A stretch of 15,253 bases of DNA, taken from NCBI GenBank assembly GCA_021789455.1, contig JAJYJN010000026.1:1-15253 (forward strand), in the 5' to 3' direction. This document shows, one piece after another, positions 1 to 11,607 of the stretch. Source of the stretch: a bacterium (GTDB taxonomy: Bacteria > SZUA-79 > Acidulodesulfobacterales > Acidulodesulfobacteraceae). Numbering within the stretch: position 1 is the first letter of the stretch; every line of letters starts with the position of its first letter. A model generated the notes under the pieces. It was not told the origin of the DNA and did no database searches. It saw nothing but the letters and a program-made list of their open reading frames with translations. The position numbers and the translations under genes are program-made.

Positions 1-86
1 GTTAAAGTTGTTTTGCCGTGGTCAACGTGGCCTATGGTTCCTATGTTGACATGCGGCTTAGATCTGTCGAATTTCTCTTTGGACAT
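1..86 (-). CDS. tuf: Elongation factor Tu, 5' end only (second tuf copy)
   Basis: EF-Tu is the GTPase that delivers aminoacyl-tRNA to the ribosomal A site. Only the first 28 codons lie in the window; the gene runs off the left edge. The visible residues include KFDRSKPHVNIGTIGHVDHG followed by KTTL, which is the universal EF-Tu N-terminus with the P-loop GHVDHGKT at about residues 19-26. The ATG start is preceded by AGGAGG (93-98), a strong ribosome-binding site at normal spacing. It begins 20 nt after the fusA stop and is almost certainly the last str-operon gene (the tufA position). A second tuf enters at the right edge; the two visible parts do not overlap in sequence, so their identity cannot be compared here. 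Confidence 0.97.
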   Translation of the reverse strand, partial: MSKEKFDRSKPHVNIGTIGHVDHGKTTL

Positions 87-106
87 TTAATTCCTCCTAA
101 TAATAT

Positions 107-2188
107 CTATTTACCTTGCGATTTAGCTATAATTTCTTCGGATATAACCTTCGGAACCTGTTCGTATTTCAGAAATTCCATAGTATAATTCGCCCTTCCT
201 TGAGTTTTTGACCTTAAATCCGTAGAATAACCGAACATCTGAGCCAGCGGAACTTCTGCATTTATGGCCTGGATTCCAGCGCGGGCTTCTAAATTTAAAA
301 TCTTTCCCCTTCTTGAATTTAAGTCTCCTATAACGTCGCCCATAAATTCTTCGGGAACTAAAACTTCTACTTTCATTATAGGTTCCAGGAGAGCGGGATT
401 GGCTTTTTTTGCTCCGTCTTTAAACGCCATCGAAGCGGCGATTTTAAAAGCCATCTCGGAAGAATCGACGTCATGAAACGACCCGTCGAATACCGATACT
501 TTGACATCGACAACCGGATAGCCTGCTAAAACTCCGGTCGTTAAGGCCTCCGCGACGCCTTTATTTATTGCAGGTATATATTCCTGCGGAATAACCCCGC
601 CTTTAATTTTATTAACGAATTCATACCCTGCGCCTTTTCCGAGAGGTTCTATTTCAAGCCATACATGTCCGTATTGTCCTCTTCCGCCTGATTGTCGTAT
701 AAACTTTCCTTCGGATTCTACTTTTTTATTAATCGTTTCTTTATATGCAACCTGCGGTTTACCCACATTCGCGTCAACTTTAAATTCGCGGGTCAATCTA
801 TCGACTATTATTTCAAGGTGGAGTTCGCCCATTCCTGAAATTATAGTTTGTCCGGTTTCCAAATCAGTTTTAACTTTAAAAGAAGGATCCTCTATGGTCA
901 GCTTTTGCAGGGATAAACCTAATTTTTCCTGGTCGGCTTTGGTTTTAGGCTCTATCGCAACCGAAATAACCGGGTCCGGAAACTCCATAGATTCGAGAAC
1001 TATAATGCTTGATTCATCGCATAGGGTATCTCCGGTAGTCGTATTTCTTAATCCCACGGCCGCCGCTATATCGCCCGCATGCACTTCTTTAATTTCTTCT
1101 TTTTTATTAGCGTGCATTTTTAAAAGCCTGCCGATTCTCTCCTTTGAGTCCTTAACCGAATTATATACATAAGAACCGGATGCAAGAACTCCGGAATAAA
1201 CACGTATATAGGTAAGCTGTCCGGTATAAGGATCCGAGGCTATCTTAAAAGCTAAAGCCGAAAAAGGTTCGTCGTCGGATGGACGTCTTAATTCTTCTTT
1301 TTCCGTCTTAGGATTAATTCCGGTCATAGGCGGAACGTCAAGAGGAGAAGGCAGATAGTCCACTACCGCATCTAATAAAGGCTGAACCCCTTTATTTTTA
1401 AAAGCTGAACCGCAAAAAACCGGAACTACCTTAAATTCTAAAGCGGCCTGCCTTACGGCTTTTTTAGCCAACTCGACATCTACTTCTTCGCCAGCTAAAT
1501 ATTTTTCCATTAAACTATCGTTAAAATCGCATGCTCTTTCAATAAATTCATCATGATATTTTTTAGAATCGGCTTTATATTCTTCGGGGATATCGATAAC
1601 ATCGTATTCTGCGCCCAGAGTTTCGTCTTTGTATAAATAGGCTTTCATTTTAGCTATATCGATAATGCCTTTAAAATTTTCCTCTAATCCCATCGGAATC
1701 TGCATTACTACGGGAACGGCGTTAAGCCTTGTTCTTATCATATCGACGCATCTGAAATAATTTGCGCCGGTCCTATCCATTTTATTTACGAAACAAATCC
1801 TCGGCACTTTATATTTATCGGCCTGCCTCCATACGGTCTCCGATTGCGGTTCTACGCCTGCTACGCCGTCAAAAACCGCGACTGCGCCGTCTAAGACTCT
1901 CAAAGACCTTTCGACTTCAATAGTAAAATCGACATGCCCGGGGGTATCAATTATATTTATTCTATGATTTTTCCAGAAACAAGTCGTTGCCGCAGAAGTT
2001 ATCGTTATGCCTCTTTCCTGCTCCTGCTCCATCCAATCCATCGTGGCAGTTCCTTCGTGCACCTCGCCTATCTTATAATTAACACCCGTATAATACAGTA
2101 TTCTTTCTGTAGTCGTAGTTTTTCCGGCGTCGATATGCGCCATTATGCCTATATTTCTGGTCTTATCTAAGGATATTTTATCTGCCAT
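107..2188 (-). CDS. fusA: Elongation factor G
   Basis: EF-G is the translocation GTPase that moves tRNA and mRNA through the ribosome and, with RRF, helps split post-termination ribosomes. The 693-residue product is standard EF-G length. Visible G-domain motifs are the P loop AHIDAGKTT (residues 17-25), switch I ending in [11 protein letters not shown] (59-69), DTPGHVDF (81-88) and NKMD (135-138). The rest matches domains II-V, including [11 protein letters not shown] in domain III and a C-terminal [20 protein letters not shown] segment of domain V. The ATG is served by AAGGTG at 2196-2201, whose first two bases lie inside the rpsG stop codon, so translation is probably coupled to rpsG. The gap from rpsG is only 11 nt. 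It is the third gene of the str operon and nothing is missing. Confidence 0.98.
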   Translation of the reverse strand: MADKISLDKTRNIGIMAHIDAGKTTTTERILYYTGVNYKIGEVHEGTATMDWMEQEQERGITITSAATTCFWKNHRINIIDTPGHVDFTIEVERSLRVLDGAVAVFDGVAGVEPQSETVWRQADKYKVPRICFVNKMDRTGANYFRCVDMIRTRLNAVPVVMQIPMGLEENFKGIIDIAKMKAYLYKDETLGAEYDVIDIPEEYKADSKKYHDEFIERACDFNDSLMEKYLAGEEVDVELAKKAVRQAALEFKVVPVFCGSAFKNKGVQPLLDAVVDYLPSPLDVPPMTGINPKTEKEELRRPSDDEPFSALAFKIASDPYTGQLTYIRVYSGVLASGSYVYNSVKDSKERIGRLLKMHANKKEEIKEVHAGDIAAAVGLRNTTTGDTLCDESSIIVLESMEFPDPVISVAIEPKTKADQEKLGLSLQKLTIEDPSFKVKTDLETGQTIISGMGELHLEIIVDRLTREFKVDANVGKPQVAYKETINKKVESEGKFIRQSGGRGQYGHVWLEIEPLGKGAGYEFVNKIKGGVIPQEYIPAINKGVAEALTTGVLAGYPVVDVKVSVFDGSFHDVDSSEMAFKIAASMAFKDGAKKANPALLEPIMKVEVLVPEEFMGDVIGDLNSRRGKILNLEARAGIQAINAEVPLAQMFGYSTDLRSKTQGRANYTMEFLKYEQVPKVISEEIIAKSQGK

Positions 2189-2199
2189 TTATAAACACC

Positions 2200-2670
2200 T
2201 TACCATTTAAAATGAGCAAAAGCTTTATTAGCTTCGGCCATTTTAAAAGTATCCTCCTTCTTTTTAATTGAACTGCCTCTATTGTTTGCCGCATCTAAGA
2301 GCTCAAGCGCTAAGTTTTCTTCCATGGATTTCTCGTTCCTGGACCTTGCATATCCAATAATCCATCTTATCGCCAAATATAATCTCCTGTCGGCTCTAAC
2401 TTCTACCGGAACTTGATAGTTTGAACCGCCTATCCTTCTGGCTTTAACTTCTAAAACGGGTTTTACGTTTTCAATAGCCTGCTTAAAAATCTTAAATCCG
2501 TCGTCTTTGGTTTTTTCGGAAATGATGTCAAGGGAACCGTAAAATATCTTTTCGCTTATGCTCTTCTTTCCATCGTACATAAGTTTATTTAAAAACTTTT
2601 GCACTACTTTATCATTGAACTTTGGATCGCCTTCAACGACCCTTTTAACAGCTCTTTTTCTCCGGGACAA
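2200..2670 (-). CDS. rpsG: 30S ribosomal protein S7 (TTG start)
   Basis: S7 is the primary 16S rRNA 3'-domain binding protein; it nucleates the 30S head and borders the E site. At 156 residues it has the normal length. Hallmarks are the basic N-terminus SRRKRA, the [20 protein letters not shown] segment around residues 75-94, RWIIGYAR, and the C-terminal [13 protein letters not shown]. The start is TTG at 2668-2670, chosen because it gives the family N-terminus and has AAGGAG at 2678-2683 with a 7-nt spacer; there is no in-frame ATG nearby. It lies 58 nt after rpsL in an A-rich spacer. In E. coli S7 represses its own operon by binding structured RNA in the rpsL-rpsG spacer; no such structure is evident here. 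Confidence 0.97.
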   Translation of the reverse strand: MSRRKRAVKRVVEGDPKFNDKVVQKFLNKLMYDGKKSISEKIFYGSLDIISEKTKDDGFKIFKQAIENVKPVLEVKARRIGGSNYQVPVEVRADRRLYLAIRWIIGYARSRNEKSMEENLALELLDAANNRGSSIKKKEDTFKMAEANKAFAHFKW

Positions 2671-2728
2671 TTTTCCGCTCCTTACTTTAACTCGTTATTT
2701 TTTATGCTTTTTATTTTTGTTTTATTTT
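2671..2728 (-). other. A-rich rpsL-rpsG spacer
   Basis: On the coding strand this 58-nt spacer is nearly all A with a few T, C and G until the rpsG Shine-Dalgarno site (AAGGAG, complement of 2678-2683). I can find no inverted repeat of useful length, so it should be single-stranded and open for ribosome loading. No promoter or terminator is visible. Confidence 0.6.
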
Positions 2729-3100
2729 TTATTTAGCCCTTTTGGTACCGTACTTAGACCTGCTCTGCTTCCTTCCGTTAACGCCGACGCAGTCAAGGGC
2801 TCCCCTTATTATGTGATACCTAACGCCCGGCAAGTCTTTTACCCTTCCGCCCCTTATTAACACAACGGAATGTTCCTGCAAATTATGTCCTTCCCCTGGA
2901 ATGTAAGTAGTTACTTCCATTCCGTTAGTTAATTTTACCCTTGCCACTTTTCTAAGAGCGGAGTTAGGTTTCTTAGGCGTTGTCGTGTAAACTCTGACGC
3001 AGACGCCTCTCTTTTGAGGCGAGCCTTTTAATGCAGGGGAAGATGTCTTTTTTACAACTTTTTTCCTCGCATTTCTTATTAACTGATTTATAGTCGGCAC
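2729..3100 (-). CDS. rpsL: 30S ribosomal protein S12 (GTG start)
   Basis: S12 sits at the decoding centre and controls accuracy; it is the classical streptomycin-resistance target. The 123-residue product is full length, starting MPTINQLIR and ending [10 protein letters not shown]. The decoding loop [13 protein letters not shown] spans residues 39-51, with Lys at position 43 (counting Met), and [13 protein letters not shown] spans 84-96, with Lys at 88. Both are the ancestral streptomycin-sensitive residues. Asp89 is the position methylthiolated in some bacteria. The start is GTG at 3098-3100 with AAGGAG at 3106-3111, and the family N-terminus fixes this start. It is the first gene of the str operon and lies about 58 nt downstream of a strong predicted transcription start. 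Confidence 0.98.
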   Translation of the reverse strand: MPTINQLIRNARKKVVKKTSSPALKGSPQKRGVCVRVYTTTPKKPNSALRKVARVKLTNGMEVTTYIPGEGHNLQEHSVVLIRGGRVKDLPGVRYHIIRGALDCVGVNGRKQSRSKYGTKRAK

Positions 3101-3164
3101 TTTTACTCCTTTTTCACCTTTTATTTAACAATTTTATTTTTATAACTAATTAGTGGAATTTAAG

Positions 3165-3193
3165 ATTTTAATATTTAATTAATTTTTTGTCAA
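3165..3193 (-). promoter_or_regulatory. Sigma70-type promoter of the str operon
   Basis: On the minus strand a perfect -35 TTGACA (complement of 3188-3193) is followed after exactly 17 nt by TAAAAT (complement of 3165-3170), five of six matches to the -10 consensus. The spacer is entirely A and T. Transcription would begin near 3158, giving a leader of about 58 nt before the rpsL GTG. It sits in the 109-nt rpoC-rpsL gap, where an str-operon promoter is expected. No intrinsic terminator is visible between rpoC and this promoter, so read-through from rpoBC could add to expression. Strength and start site are inferred from sequence alone. Confidence 0.8.
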
Positions 3194-3209
3194 CATATTT
3201 TTGCATATT

Positions 3210-6200
3210 TTATATCACATCGACGTCGAGATAGGAATATTTTTCAAAACCGGTTCCGGCGGGGATTAATCTTCCCATAATAACGTTCTCTTTTAGTCCT
3301 TTTAAGTTATCGATTTTACAATGAATAGCGGCTTCGGTTAAAACCTTAGTGGTTTCTTGGAAAGACGCCGCCGAGATAAAACTTTCGGTACTCAGCGATG
3401 CTTTTGTTATACCCATTAATTCAGGCTCCGCAATAGCAGGAACTCCGCCTTCCCTGATTACTTTCTCGTTTTCCGCATCAAAAGCGTTTTTATCTATTAC
3501 TTCGTCTTCGAGGAATCTCGAATCGCCGGAGTTTTTGATTCTAACGTTTTTAAGCATTTGCTTGACGATAACTTCTATATGTTTGTCGTTTATCTTAACG
3601 CCTTGAAGTCTGTAAACTTCCTGAATTTCGTCAACCAGGAACTTTGCAAGCTCTTTTTCGCCGAGAACTTTTAATATATCATGGGGATTAGGCGACCCGT
3701 CCATCAACGGTTCGCCGGCGTTTACATAATCTCCCTCGTGAACGCTGACTAATTTTCCTTTAGGAATAAGATATTCCCTTGGTTCTCCGTGAGGAGGAGT
3801 TATAACGACACGCCTTTTCCCTTTGAAATCACGGCCAAAAGATACTTTGCCGCTAATCTCGGTGATAACAGCCCATTCTTTGGGTTTTCTCGCCTCAAAA
3901 AGCTCTACGACCTTAGGCAAACCGCCCGTGATATCTTTAGTTTTTGTAGTTTCTCTTGGAATTCTCGCGATTATATCCCCGGCAAAAACCTCGTCGCCTT
4001 CCTGAACCGAAAGATGTGCGCCTATAGGCATTAAATAAGATTTTTCCTGATGCGGCGATTTAATTATTATCTTAGGCCTTAAGGTCTGGTCTCTCGATTC
4101 GATAATTACCTTTCTTGATAACCCGGTTGTCTCGTCAACCTGTTCCTGCATTGTTTCATTTTCTCTTATATCGTCGTATTTAATTTTACCCGATATATCG
4201 GAAATTATAGGATTAATATATGAATCCCAATCCGCCAAGAGAGTATTCTTTTTAACCGAGGAATCAGGTTCTACTTTAATTTTGGAGCCGTAAGTGAGTT
4301 GAATTTTTTCCAGCTCCCTTCCTAAATTATCTACTATAATTATAGAACCGTTCTTATTCATTACTACATATTCTTTATCTCTATTTTTAATAACGTTAAG
4401 ATTCTGGAACTTAACGATACCGTCGTATTTGTTTTCTATGCTTGTCTGCTCCGTTCTTCTAGAGGCCGTTCCTCCTACATGGAATGTTCTCATCGTTAGC
4501 TGGGTTCCGGGTTCTCCTATGGACTGCGCAGCCATAACGCCTATAGCTTCGCCGATATTAACTAGATGCCCTCTGGCAAGATCTCTCCCGTAACACTTTA
4601 CGCAAACTCCGGTCTTAGCTTTACAGGTTAATACAGACCGGATTTTAACGCTTTCTATATGAGCGTTTCCAATTTTACCGGAATGGGATTCCTGAATTTC
4701 TTCATTTGCTTTAACGATTAATTCACCCGTAAACGGATCTATTATATCTTCCAGGGCAACTCTTCCCAGTATTCTTTCTTCTATAGGCTCTATTGTTTCA
4801 CCGCTTTCAACTAAGGTGGACACGACTATTCCGTCCATAGCGCCGCAATCTTCTTCGGTTATAATATTGTCCTGAGAAACGTCGACTAATCTTCTTGTTA
4901 AATAACCGGAATTAGCAGTCTTTAAAGCTGTATCAGCCAATCCTTTTCTTGCTCCGTGCGTAGATATAAAATATTGAAGCACGGTTAATCCTTCTCTGAA
5001 ATTTGCGGTTATCGGCGTTTCAATAATTTCGCCGGAAGGCTTAGCCATTAATCCTCTCATTCCTGCAAGCTGTCTGATTTGGGTTTCGGAACCTCTAGAA
5101 CCGGAATCGGCCATGATATAAATTGAATTAAAACTTTTACCGAGCATTTTTTTCTTTTTATTTGCATCGGAATATTCCTGGGTTCCCAATTTATTCATCA
5201 TGACTCCGCCTATCTCGTCGGTGGCGTTAGCCCAAGTATCTACAACTTTATTGTATCTTTCTCCATTGGTTATCAAACCTTCTTTATAACTGTTTTCAAT
5301 TTCTTCAACGGTTTTTGTAGCAACTTTAATAATTTTATTTTTTTCTGCAGGAACCTCCATATCGCTTATACATATGGACATACCGGATTTAGTCGAATAT
5401 TCATAACCCATAGATTTTAGTTTATCTGCAAGAATAACGGTTTTTTTCGGACCGCAGACCCTGAATGCATAGTCGATTAAATTAGTAATCTCTTTTTTAG
5501 ACATTACGGTATTTATTAAATCAAAAGGAATTTCTTCAGGAATTATTTCATAAAGTATGACCCTGCCTACAGTCGTCGTTTCTATTTTATTATTTATCCT
5601 GGCCTTTATACGGGCATGCAGACTGACGTGGCCGTTATCGTAGGCAAATTTAACTTCATCGGGATCGGAAAAAATCTTATCCTCCCCTTTCACGTAGGGC
5701 ATCTCGCGGGTCATGTAATATAAACCTAAAACTATATCCTGGGACGGAACTATAATAGGCTTGCCGCTTGCTGGCGACAATATATTATTGGTAGCCATCA
5801 TAAGGACTCTTGCTTCTACCTGAGCCTCTATCGAAAGCGGAACGTGCACCGCCATTTGGTCTCCGTCGAAATCCGCGTTAAATGCCGCGCATACAAGGGG
5901 ATGAAGATGTATCGCCTTCCCTTCTACCAATATCGGTTCAAAAGCCTGGATTCCTAGTCTATGTAAAGTAGGAGCTCTGTTTAGCATTACGGGATGTTCT
6001 TTAATGACCTCTTCCAGCACGTCAAAAACTTCAGGCGCTTCCTTATCTACAAGTTTTTTTGTAGTTTTAAGGGTATCGGTAACTCCTTTTTGCAGCAACT
6101 TATTAAATATAAAGGGCTTAAAAAGTTCTATGGCCATTTTTTTGGGAAGGCCGCATTGATGTAGCTTTAATTCGGGGCCTACCACTATTACCGACCTTCC

Positions 6201-7415
6201 TGAATAATCTACTCTTTTACCGAGAAGATTGAGCCTGAATCTGCCGGTCTTGCCTTTTAACATATCGCTTAAGGATTTTAGCGGCCTTCTGTTTGACCCC
6301 ATTATAACCCTGCCGCGTCTTCCGTTGTCGAAAAGCGCATCTACCGCCTCCTGAAGCATTCTTTTTTCATTTTTAATAATAATCTCAGGCGCGGAAAGCT
6401 CCATTAACTTCTTTAATCTATTATTCCTATTTATAACCCTTCTATATAAATCGTTCAGGTCGGAGCTTGCAAACCTTCCGCCTTCAAGAGGAACTAACGG
6501 ACGCAAATCAGGCGGAATAACCGGAATAACGTCTAAAACCATCCATTCAGGCTTATTTCCCGACGTCCTGAACGCTTCGATAAGTTTAAGCTGTTTTGCC
6601 AGTTTTTTCTTTTTAATCCCGTTAGGCAGTCCGGCTATTTCTTCTTTAAGGCTTTTAGACAATGATTCGAGGTCGATGTTTTTAAGCAATTCTTTTAATG
6701 CTTCCGCTCCGATGCCTGCCTTAAAACTATAGCCTTCTTTTTGAATTTTTTGATAATTCTCTTCGCTTATTAAATCTTTATATTTTAGTCCCAGCTTTGA
6801 AGCGTCCCCCGGTTCAAGAACCACATAGGCTTCAAAATAAAGAATTCTTTCTATATCTTTAAGAGTCATATCGAGAATACTTCCGATTCTCGACGGAAGG
6901 CTTTTAAAAAACCATATATGGGCTACCGGAGAAGCAAGTTCGATGTGTCCTAGCCTTTCCCTTCTAACTTTTGACGAAATGACCTCGACGCCGCACTTTT
7001 CGCATACGATGCCGCGATGCTTCATCCTCTTATATTTTCCGCAGTTGCACTCGTAATCCTTAATTGGGCCAAAAATCCTCGCGCAAAAAAGTCCGTCTCT
7101 TTCAGGTTTCAACGTCCTGTAGTTAATCGTCTCGGGCTTCTTTACTTCGCCGTGAGACCATTTTTTTATAGCATCCGGCGAAGCTATTCCGAGCTTTATC
7201 GAATTAAAACTGAGCGGGTCTTTAATTCCTTCGCGGTCGTTTAAAAAGAAATCGCCTTTACCGGCGCCGTCGAATAACTTTTTAAGGTCTAATTCTTTTT
7301 CTCCTGCGGCTTCTATATCTTCTTCATCCTCTGAAATTTCATCAAGGCTGACGGTAAGCGTATCATCGCCTTCTTTATCATTATTATATTCTTCTAAATT
7401 TTCATCAAACGACAT
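3210..7415 (-). CDS. rpoC: RNA polymerase subunit beta-prime
   Basis: Beta-prime carries the catalytic metal site of RNA polymerase. The active-site motif [10 protein letters not shown] lies at residues 513-522, with the Mg-binding aspartates at 515, 517 and 519. The N-terminal zinc ribbon uses C123, C125, C138 and C141; the second zinc site uses C857, C931, C938 and C941. The bridge helix is near 817-845 ([20 protein letters not shown]), and MRTFHVGG at 975-982 begins the trigger loop, followed by the long lineage-specific insertion typical of Gram-negative beta-prime. Compared with E. coli, where the catalytic aspartates are 460/462/464, the protein has about 55 extra N-terminal residues, strongly acidic; the C-terminus stops 12 residues after the conserved PAGTG. 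The ATG overlaps the end of rpoB by 11 nt and has AAGGAGG at 7422-7428. The first downstream in-frame Met is residue 131, beyond the zinc ribbon start, so this start is well supported. Confidence 0.98.
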   Translation of the reverse strand: MSFDENLEEYNNDKEGDDTLTVSLDEISEDEEDIEAAGEKELDLKKLFDGAGKGDFFLNDREGIKDPLSFNSIKLGIASPDAIKKWSHGEVKKPETINYRTLKPERDGLFCARIFGPIKDYECNCGKYKRMKHRGIVCEKCGVEVISSKVRRERLGHIELASPVAHIWFFKSLPSRIGSILDMTLKDIERILYFEAYVVLEPGDASKLGLKYKDLISEENYQKIQKEGYSFKAGIGAEALKELLKNIDLESLSKSLKEEIAGLPNGIKKKKLAKQLKLIEAFRTSGNKPEWMVLDVIPVIPPDLRPLVPLEGGRFASSDLNDLYRRVINRNNRLKKLMELSAPEIIIKNEKRMLQEAVDALFDNGRRGRVIMGSNRRPLKSLSDMLKGKTGRFRLNLLGKRVDYSGRSVIVVGPELKLHQCGLPKKMAIELFKPFIFNKLLQKGVTDTLKTTKKLVDKEAPEVFDVLEEVIKEHPVMLNRAPTLHRLGIQAFEPILVEGKAIHLHPLVCAAFNADFDGDQMAVHVPLSIEAQVEARVLMMATNNILSPASGKPIIVPSQDIVLGLYYMTREMPYVKGEDKIFSDPDEVKFAYDNGHVSLHARIKARINNKIETTTVGRVILYEIIPEEIPFDLINTVMSKKEITNLIDYAFRVCGPKKTVILADKLKSMGYEYSTKSGMSICISDMEVPAEKNKIIKVATKTVEEIENSYKEGLITNGERYNKVVDTWANATDEIGGVMMNKLGTQEYSDANKKKKMLGKSFNSIYIMADSGSRGSETQIRQLAGMRGLMAKPSGEIIETPITANFREGLTVLQYFISTHGARKGLADTALKTANSGYLTRRLVDVSQDNIITEEDCGAMDGIVVSTLVESGETIEPIEERILGRVALEDIIDPFTGELIVKANEEIQESHSGKIGNAHIESVKIRSVLTCKAKTGVCVKCYGRDLARGHLVNIGEAIGVMAAQSIGEPGTQLTMRTFHVGGTASRRTEQTSIENKYDGIVKFQNLNVIKNRDKEYVVMNKNGSIIIVDNLGRELEKIQLTYGSKIKVEPDSSVKKNTLLADWDSYINPIISDISGKIKYDDIRENETMQEQVDETTGLSRKVIIESRDQTLRPKIIIKSPHQEKSYLMPIGAHLSVQEGDEVFAGDIIARIPRETTKTKDITGGLPKVVELFEARKPKEWAVITEISGKVSFGRDFKGKRRVVITPPHGEPREYLIPKGKLVSVHEGDYVNAGEPLMDGSPNPHDILKVLGEKELAKFLVDEIQEVYRLQGVKINDKHIEVIVKQMLKNVRIKNSGDSRFLEDEVIDKNAFDAENEKVIREGGVPAIAEPELMGITKASLSTESFISAASFQETTKVLTEAAIHCKIDNLKGLKENVIMGRLIPAGTGFEKYSYLDVDVI

Positions 7416-10400
7416 TTTCTCCCTCCTTTAAAAGCTCTACGTTAAGACAAAGGCTTTGTAACTCTTTAATAAGAACATTAAACGATTCCGGCAATCCTAC
7501 TTTAAATGAGGTATCGCCTTTTACGATTGCTTCGTACATTCTCGTCCTTCCTATAGAATCGTCGGACTTGACGGTAAGAAATTCCTGGAGAGTATGCGCC
7601 GCGCCGTAAGCTTCCATAGCCCACACCTCCATTTCTCCAAGCCTCTGTCCTCCAAACTGCGCCTTTCCGCCGAGAGGCTGTTGGGTAACCAAGGAATACG
7701 GGCCGGTGGATCTTGCATGTATCTTGTCATCGACTAAATGATGCAGTTTCAGCATATACATAATGCCGACGGTAACTTTTCTGTCGAAAGCCTCTCCCGT
7801 TCTTCCGTCGAATAGAGTAACCTGTCCGGTTTCTTCTACTCCTGATAATTTAAGGTAATTTTTTATATCGTTTTCTTTGGCCCCGTCAAAAACCGGAGTA
7901 GCCATATAAACGCCTTTCTTATATTTTTTGGCGAATTCTATAATTTCTTCGTCGTTTAATCCTTTGATAAAATTAATCATCGTAGGCTCGCCGAATATTT
8001 CAAGCAACTTGCGCCTAATAGCTTCCGGTCCGAAATTATCTTCTATAATTTTATTTATCTGAATGCCGAGATTATGAGCCGCCCAACCTAAATGTACCTC
8101 CAGTACCTGACCGACGTTCATTCTGGACGGAACGCCCAACGGGTTCAATACCATATCTACTATTCTTCCGTCTTTCATGAACGGCATATCGTTAACCGGC
8201 AGTATTCTGGAAACGACGCCTTTATTGCCGTGTCTCCCGGCCATTTTATCGCCTACCGACAACCTTCTTTTAATGGCAATATAGACTTTTATGGTCTTAA
8301 GAACGCCGGGCGGAAGCTCGTCGCCTCTCTGCACCCTTTCTATTTTATCTTCGTAATAAGACTTTAATAAATCGGCGTCTTCCATCGATTCATCGTCTAT
8401 TTTCTTTAATTTATCGTAGAGGCTCTTTGTATTTCCTTCAAATTCTATATTAAATATATCCTCTTTAGATAATTTTGAGACCGTATTCTCGTTAAATACG
8501 TCGCCTTTTTTAACATGAACGGGCTTATGTCCGGAAGATAACGTTATGTTGGCTCCGCATTTTTTATTAATTATAAGGTGCCTCATCTTATGGAGAGCAT
8601 TACTCAAAATAGACTGCTGTTTTTCTTCTAATTCCCTCATGAAAGCGGCAACTTCACTGTCTTCTATTTCTTTTTCCCTGAAATCTTTTTCAATTCCTTT
8701 CCTGGAAAAGATTCTTATATCCACGACTACGCCTGAAACTCCGGGCGGCACCCTTAACGACGTGTCTTTTACTTCCTTGGCTTTTTCTCCGAATATAGCT
8801 CTTAGAAGTTTTTCTTCAGGGGTCAGAACGGTTTCGCCTTTTGGCGTAACTTTTCCGACTAATATATCCTGAGCCTTAACCTCGGCGCCTATCCTGATAA
8901 TTCCGTTCTCGTCGAGATTCTTTAAGGCATCTTCGCTTATATTGGGAATATCGGAAGTTATTTCTTCCTTGCCCGATTTTGTTTCTCTGCATGCTACTTC
9001 AAACTCTTCAATATGAATGGACGTAAAAGCGTCTTCGTGCAATAATTTCTCGCTTACTAATATAGAATCTTCAAAATTATAACCGTTCCATGGCATAAAC
9101 GCCACGAGGACATTATGTCCGAGAGCTAATTCTCCGTCTTTAGTCGAAGTTCCGTCCGCAATTATCTGGCCGGAAACTACTTTTTGTCCAGCCTTTACTA
9201 AAGGTCTTTGATTTAGACACGTATTTTGATTAGATCTTTGAAATTTAACAAGATCGTATTCATAATTAATTCCGTCGCCGTCGCTTGAATCGGCGCCGTC
9301 TGAGGTCACTATAATTTTAGTGGAATCTACAAAGCTGACGGTGCCGGTTTGGTTTGCCGTTATGCAGACTCCTGAATCTTTAGCTACTATTTTCTCTATT
9401 CCGGTTCCTATAAGAGGCGGATCAGGCATCAATAAAGGCACGGCTTGTCTTTGCATATTCGAACCCATAAGAGCGCGGTTAGCATCGTCGTTTTCCAGAA
9501 AAGGGATTAAGGACGTAGCAACGGACACAAGCTGCATCGGGGAAACGTCTATATAATCTACTTCGTTAGGATAAACCATTACGGTTTCTCCGCTTCTTCT
9601 CACGGGAATCAATTCATGTTTAAGATAACCGTTTTTATCTATTTCGGCATTAGCCTGGGCTATTACGTACTTTTCTTCTTCCATGGCCGTTAAAAAATCG
9701 ACTTCGTCCGTAACTTCGGCGCCATTTTCCGTTACCTTTACCTTTCTATAAGGCGTTTCGATAAAACCGTATTCGTTGACCCTCGCATAAGAAGAAAGAG
9801 AAGCAATAAGTCCTATGTTCGGCCCTTCGGGCGTTTCTATCGGGCATATTCTTCCGTAGTGGGTGGGATGAACGTCTCTAACTTCAAATCCTGCCCTTTC
9901 TCTTGTAAGGCCGCCAGGACCCAGGGCGGAAAGTCGCCTTTTGTGCGTAACCTCGGAAAGCGGATTTGTCTGGTCCATAAATTGGGATAGCTGGCTCCTG
10001 CCGAAAAACTCTTTCATCAAGGAATTAACCGGCTTAGGATTTATCAAATCGTTAGGCATAAGCGAGTCAAGCTTTTGGGCGGTCATTCTTTCTTTTATGG
10101 CCCTTTCCATTCTTACGAGTCCTATCCTGAACTGATTTTCAAGAAGCTCTCCGACCGATTTTACTCTTCTGTTGCCGAGGTGGTCTATATCGTCGATCGA
10201 ACCCCTGCCGTCCTTTAACTCCATTAAATATTTTAAAACGTTAAGAATATCGTCTGGAGATAAAACTCTGTCGTTCAAACTCTTATTGAGACCTAATTTA
10301 TTGTTAATCTTAAGTCTTCCGACTTCTGAAAGGTCATATCTTTCCGGGTTAAAAAACATATTCTCGAAATAAGCCGTAGCCGAAGAAAGATTCGGCGGTT

Positions 10401-11571
10401 CGCCAGGCCTCATCCTTTTATAAATATCTATAATGGCCTCTTCTTTAGTATTAACCTTATCCGCTAAAATCGTCTCGAGAACCGACGAGGAAACATTAAT
10501 ATTATCTATGAAATAGACCTTAAATTCGTTAACGCCTATGCTGTTAAACGATTCTAAAAGGGCTTGGTTTACCGGATGCGCCGACTTTGAAACGACTTCT
10601 TTGCCTATAATTACATCCGCCGCAAGATATTTGCCGATAATATCCGACTCGTCGCAAGGCAGAAATTCAATTCCTGCTTCTTCAAGTTTATTTATAAGAT
10701 GTTTCGTAATCCTTCTATTTTTTTTGATTATAACTTCGCCTGTTTTAGGATTTGCTATATCTTCGTATGCCCTTGTGAAAACAAGAAAATCTTTGGGCAT
10801 TTTCCTAAAATATTTCCCGCCTTCTATTCTAAATGTTTCCACCTGATAAAAACTTCCGAGAATATCTTCTTTAGAATATCCTACCGCTTTAAGCAATATT
10901 GTAGCGGGAAATTTTCTCTTCCTGTCTATCCTTACAAAAATCATGTCTCTCTGGTCAAATTCAAAATCGAGCCATGAACCTCTATACGGTATAATTCTTG
11001 CGGTATAAAAGGGCTTGCCCTGAGCATGACTTCTTATTTTATCGCTGTCGTAAAAAACTCCGGGAGACCTTTGCAACTGGCTTACGATAACTCTTTCAAT
11101 TCCGTTTATAACAAAAGAACCGTTATGAGTCATTAAAGGAATCTCGCCGAAATATATCTCCTGTTCCTTAATATCTTTAATATCCCTTTGGGAATCGTTA
11201 TCATTCGGATTTATATTGGGTTCGAAAGTCACAAGGTCAAAAAGAACCTTGAGGGAGGCGCTGTAGGTTAGCCCTTTCTGTTTGCATTCGAATATGCTGT
11301 ATTTCGGCTCTCCGATAGTATAGCCCTTAAATTCTAAAGAAAAATTTTTGTTAAGCCCCTCTATAGGAAAGACGGATTTGAAAACTCCCTCGAGTCCGTT
11401 ATTAAGCCTCTTATCCTGGGATAAATCTTTTTGCAAAAATCTCTCGTAAGATTTTCTCTGAACCTCAAGAAGATTTGGATTGTTTATCACCTTCTTGATT
11501 TTAGAAAAATTCTTTCTTAAAATTATAGGGTTATTACTTTCTATATTTAATTCCGATTTTGCTTTTGACAT
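7405..11571 (-). CDS. rpoB: RNA polymerase subunit beta
   Basis: Beta forms one pincer of RNA polymerase, binds the RNA-DNA hybrid and is the rifampicin target. The product has 1388 residues (E. coli 1342) and aligns throughout. The rifampicin pocket begins [20 protein letters not shown] at residues 526-545 and continues [11 protein letters not shown]530, D533, H543 and S548 equal the drug-sensitive E. coli residues 513, 516, 526 and 531. Other landmarks are RSPGVFYD (168-175), [43 protein letters not shown] near the active site and the C-terminal [22 protein letters not shown] segment (here [11 protein letters not shown]). The ATG is followed by SKAKSELN. Its Shine-Dalgarno candidate GGGAG (11583-11587) is 11 nt away, long but usable. 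It lies 49 nt after rplL. Confidence 0.98.
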   Translation of the reverse strand: MSKAKSELNIESNNPIILRKNFSKIKKVINNPNLLEVQRKSYERFLQKDLSQDKRLNNGLEGVFKSVFPIEGLNKNFSLEFKGYTIGEPKYSIFECKQKGLTYSASLKVLFDLVTFEPNINPNDNDSQRDIKDIKEQEIYFGEIPLMTHNGSFVINGIERVIVSQLQRSPGVFYDSDKIRSHAQGKPFYTARIIPYRGSWLDFEFDQRDMIFVRIDRKRKFPATILLKAVGYSKEDILGSFYQVETFRIEGGKYFRKMPKDFLVFTRAYEDIANPKTGEVIIKKNRRITKHLINKLEEAGIEFLPCDESDIIGKYLAADVIIGKEVVSKSAHPVNQALLESFNSIGVNEFKVYFIDNINVSSSVLETILADKVNTKEEAIIDIYKRMRPGEPPNLSSATAYFENMFFNPERYDLSEVGRLKINNKLGLNKSLNDRVLSPDDILNVLKYLMELKDGRGSIDDIDHLGNRRVKSVGELLENQFRIGLVRMERAIKERMTAQKLDSLMPNDLINPKPVNSLMKEFFGRSQLSQFMDQTNPLSEVTHKRRLSALGPGGLTRERAGFEVRDVHPTHYGRICPIETPEGPNIGLIASLSSYARVNEYGFIETPYRKVKVTENGAEVTDEVDFLTAMEEEKYVIAQANAEIDKNGYLKHELIPVRRSGETVMVYPNEVDYIDVSPMQLVSVATSLIPFLENDDANRALMGSNMQRQAVPLLMPDPPLIGTGIEKIVAKDSGVCITANQTGTVSFVDSTKIIVTSDGADSSDGDGINYEYDLVKFQRSNQNTCLNQRPLVKAGQKVVSGQIIADGTSTKDGELALGHNVLVAFMPWNGYNFEDSILVSEKLLHEDAFTSIHIEEFEVACRETKSGKEEITSDIPNISEDALKNLDENGIIRIGAEVKAQDILVGKVTPKGETVLTPEEKLLRAIFGEKAKEVKDTSLRVPPGVSGVVVDIRIFSRKGIEKDFREKEIEDSEVAAFMRELEEKQQSILSNALHKMRHLIINKKCGANITLSSGHKPVHVKKGDVFNENTVSKLSKEDIFNIEFEGNTKSLYDKLKKIDDESMEDADLLKSYYEDKIERVQRGDELPPGVLKTIKVYIAIKRRLSVGDKMAGRHGNKGVVSRILPVNDMPFMKDGRIVDMVLNPLGVPSRMNVGQVLEVHLGWAAHNLGIQINKIIEDNFGPEAIRRKLLEIFGEPTMINFIKGLNDEEIIEFAKKYKKGVYMATPVFDGAKENDIKNYLKLSGVEETGQVTLFDGRTGEAFDRKVTVGIMYMLKLHHLVDDKIHARSTGPYSLVTQQPLGGKAQFGGQRLGEMEVWAMEAYGAAHTLQEFLTVKSDDSIGRTRMYEAIVKGDTSFKVGLPESFNVLIKELQSLCLNVELLKEGENVV
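7422..7428 (-). promoter_or_regulatory. rpoC ribosome-binding site inside rpoB
   Basis: AAGGAGG on the coding strand, six nucleotides before the rpoC ATG, is read in the rpoB frame as part of the C-terminal Leu-Lys-Glu-Gly-Glu codons. Because rpoB ends 11 nt inside rpoC, ribosomes finishing rpoB pass directly over this site, which favours translational coupling and matched beta and beta-prime synthesis. Confidence 0.85.
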
Positions 11572-11607
11572 TTAAATTTAAACTCCCGTTTTTCTAACTT
11601 AAATACA

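Noticed and set aside
264..10977. Other plus-strand open frames of 60-108 codons within fusA, rpoC and rpoB
   Set aside because: All lie opposite highly conserved genes, have shadow-frame composition and show no start signals or recognisable domains.
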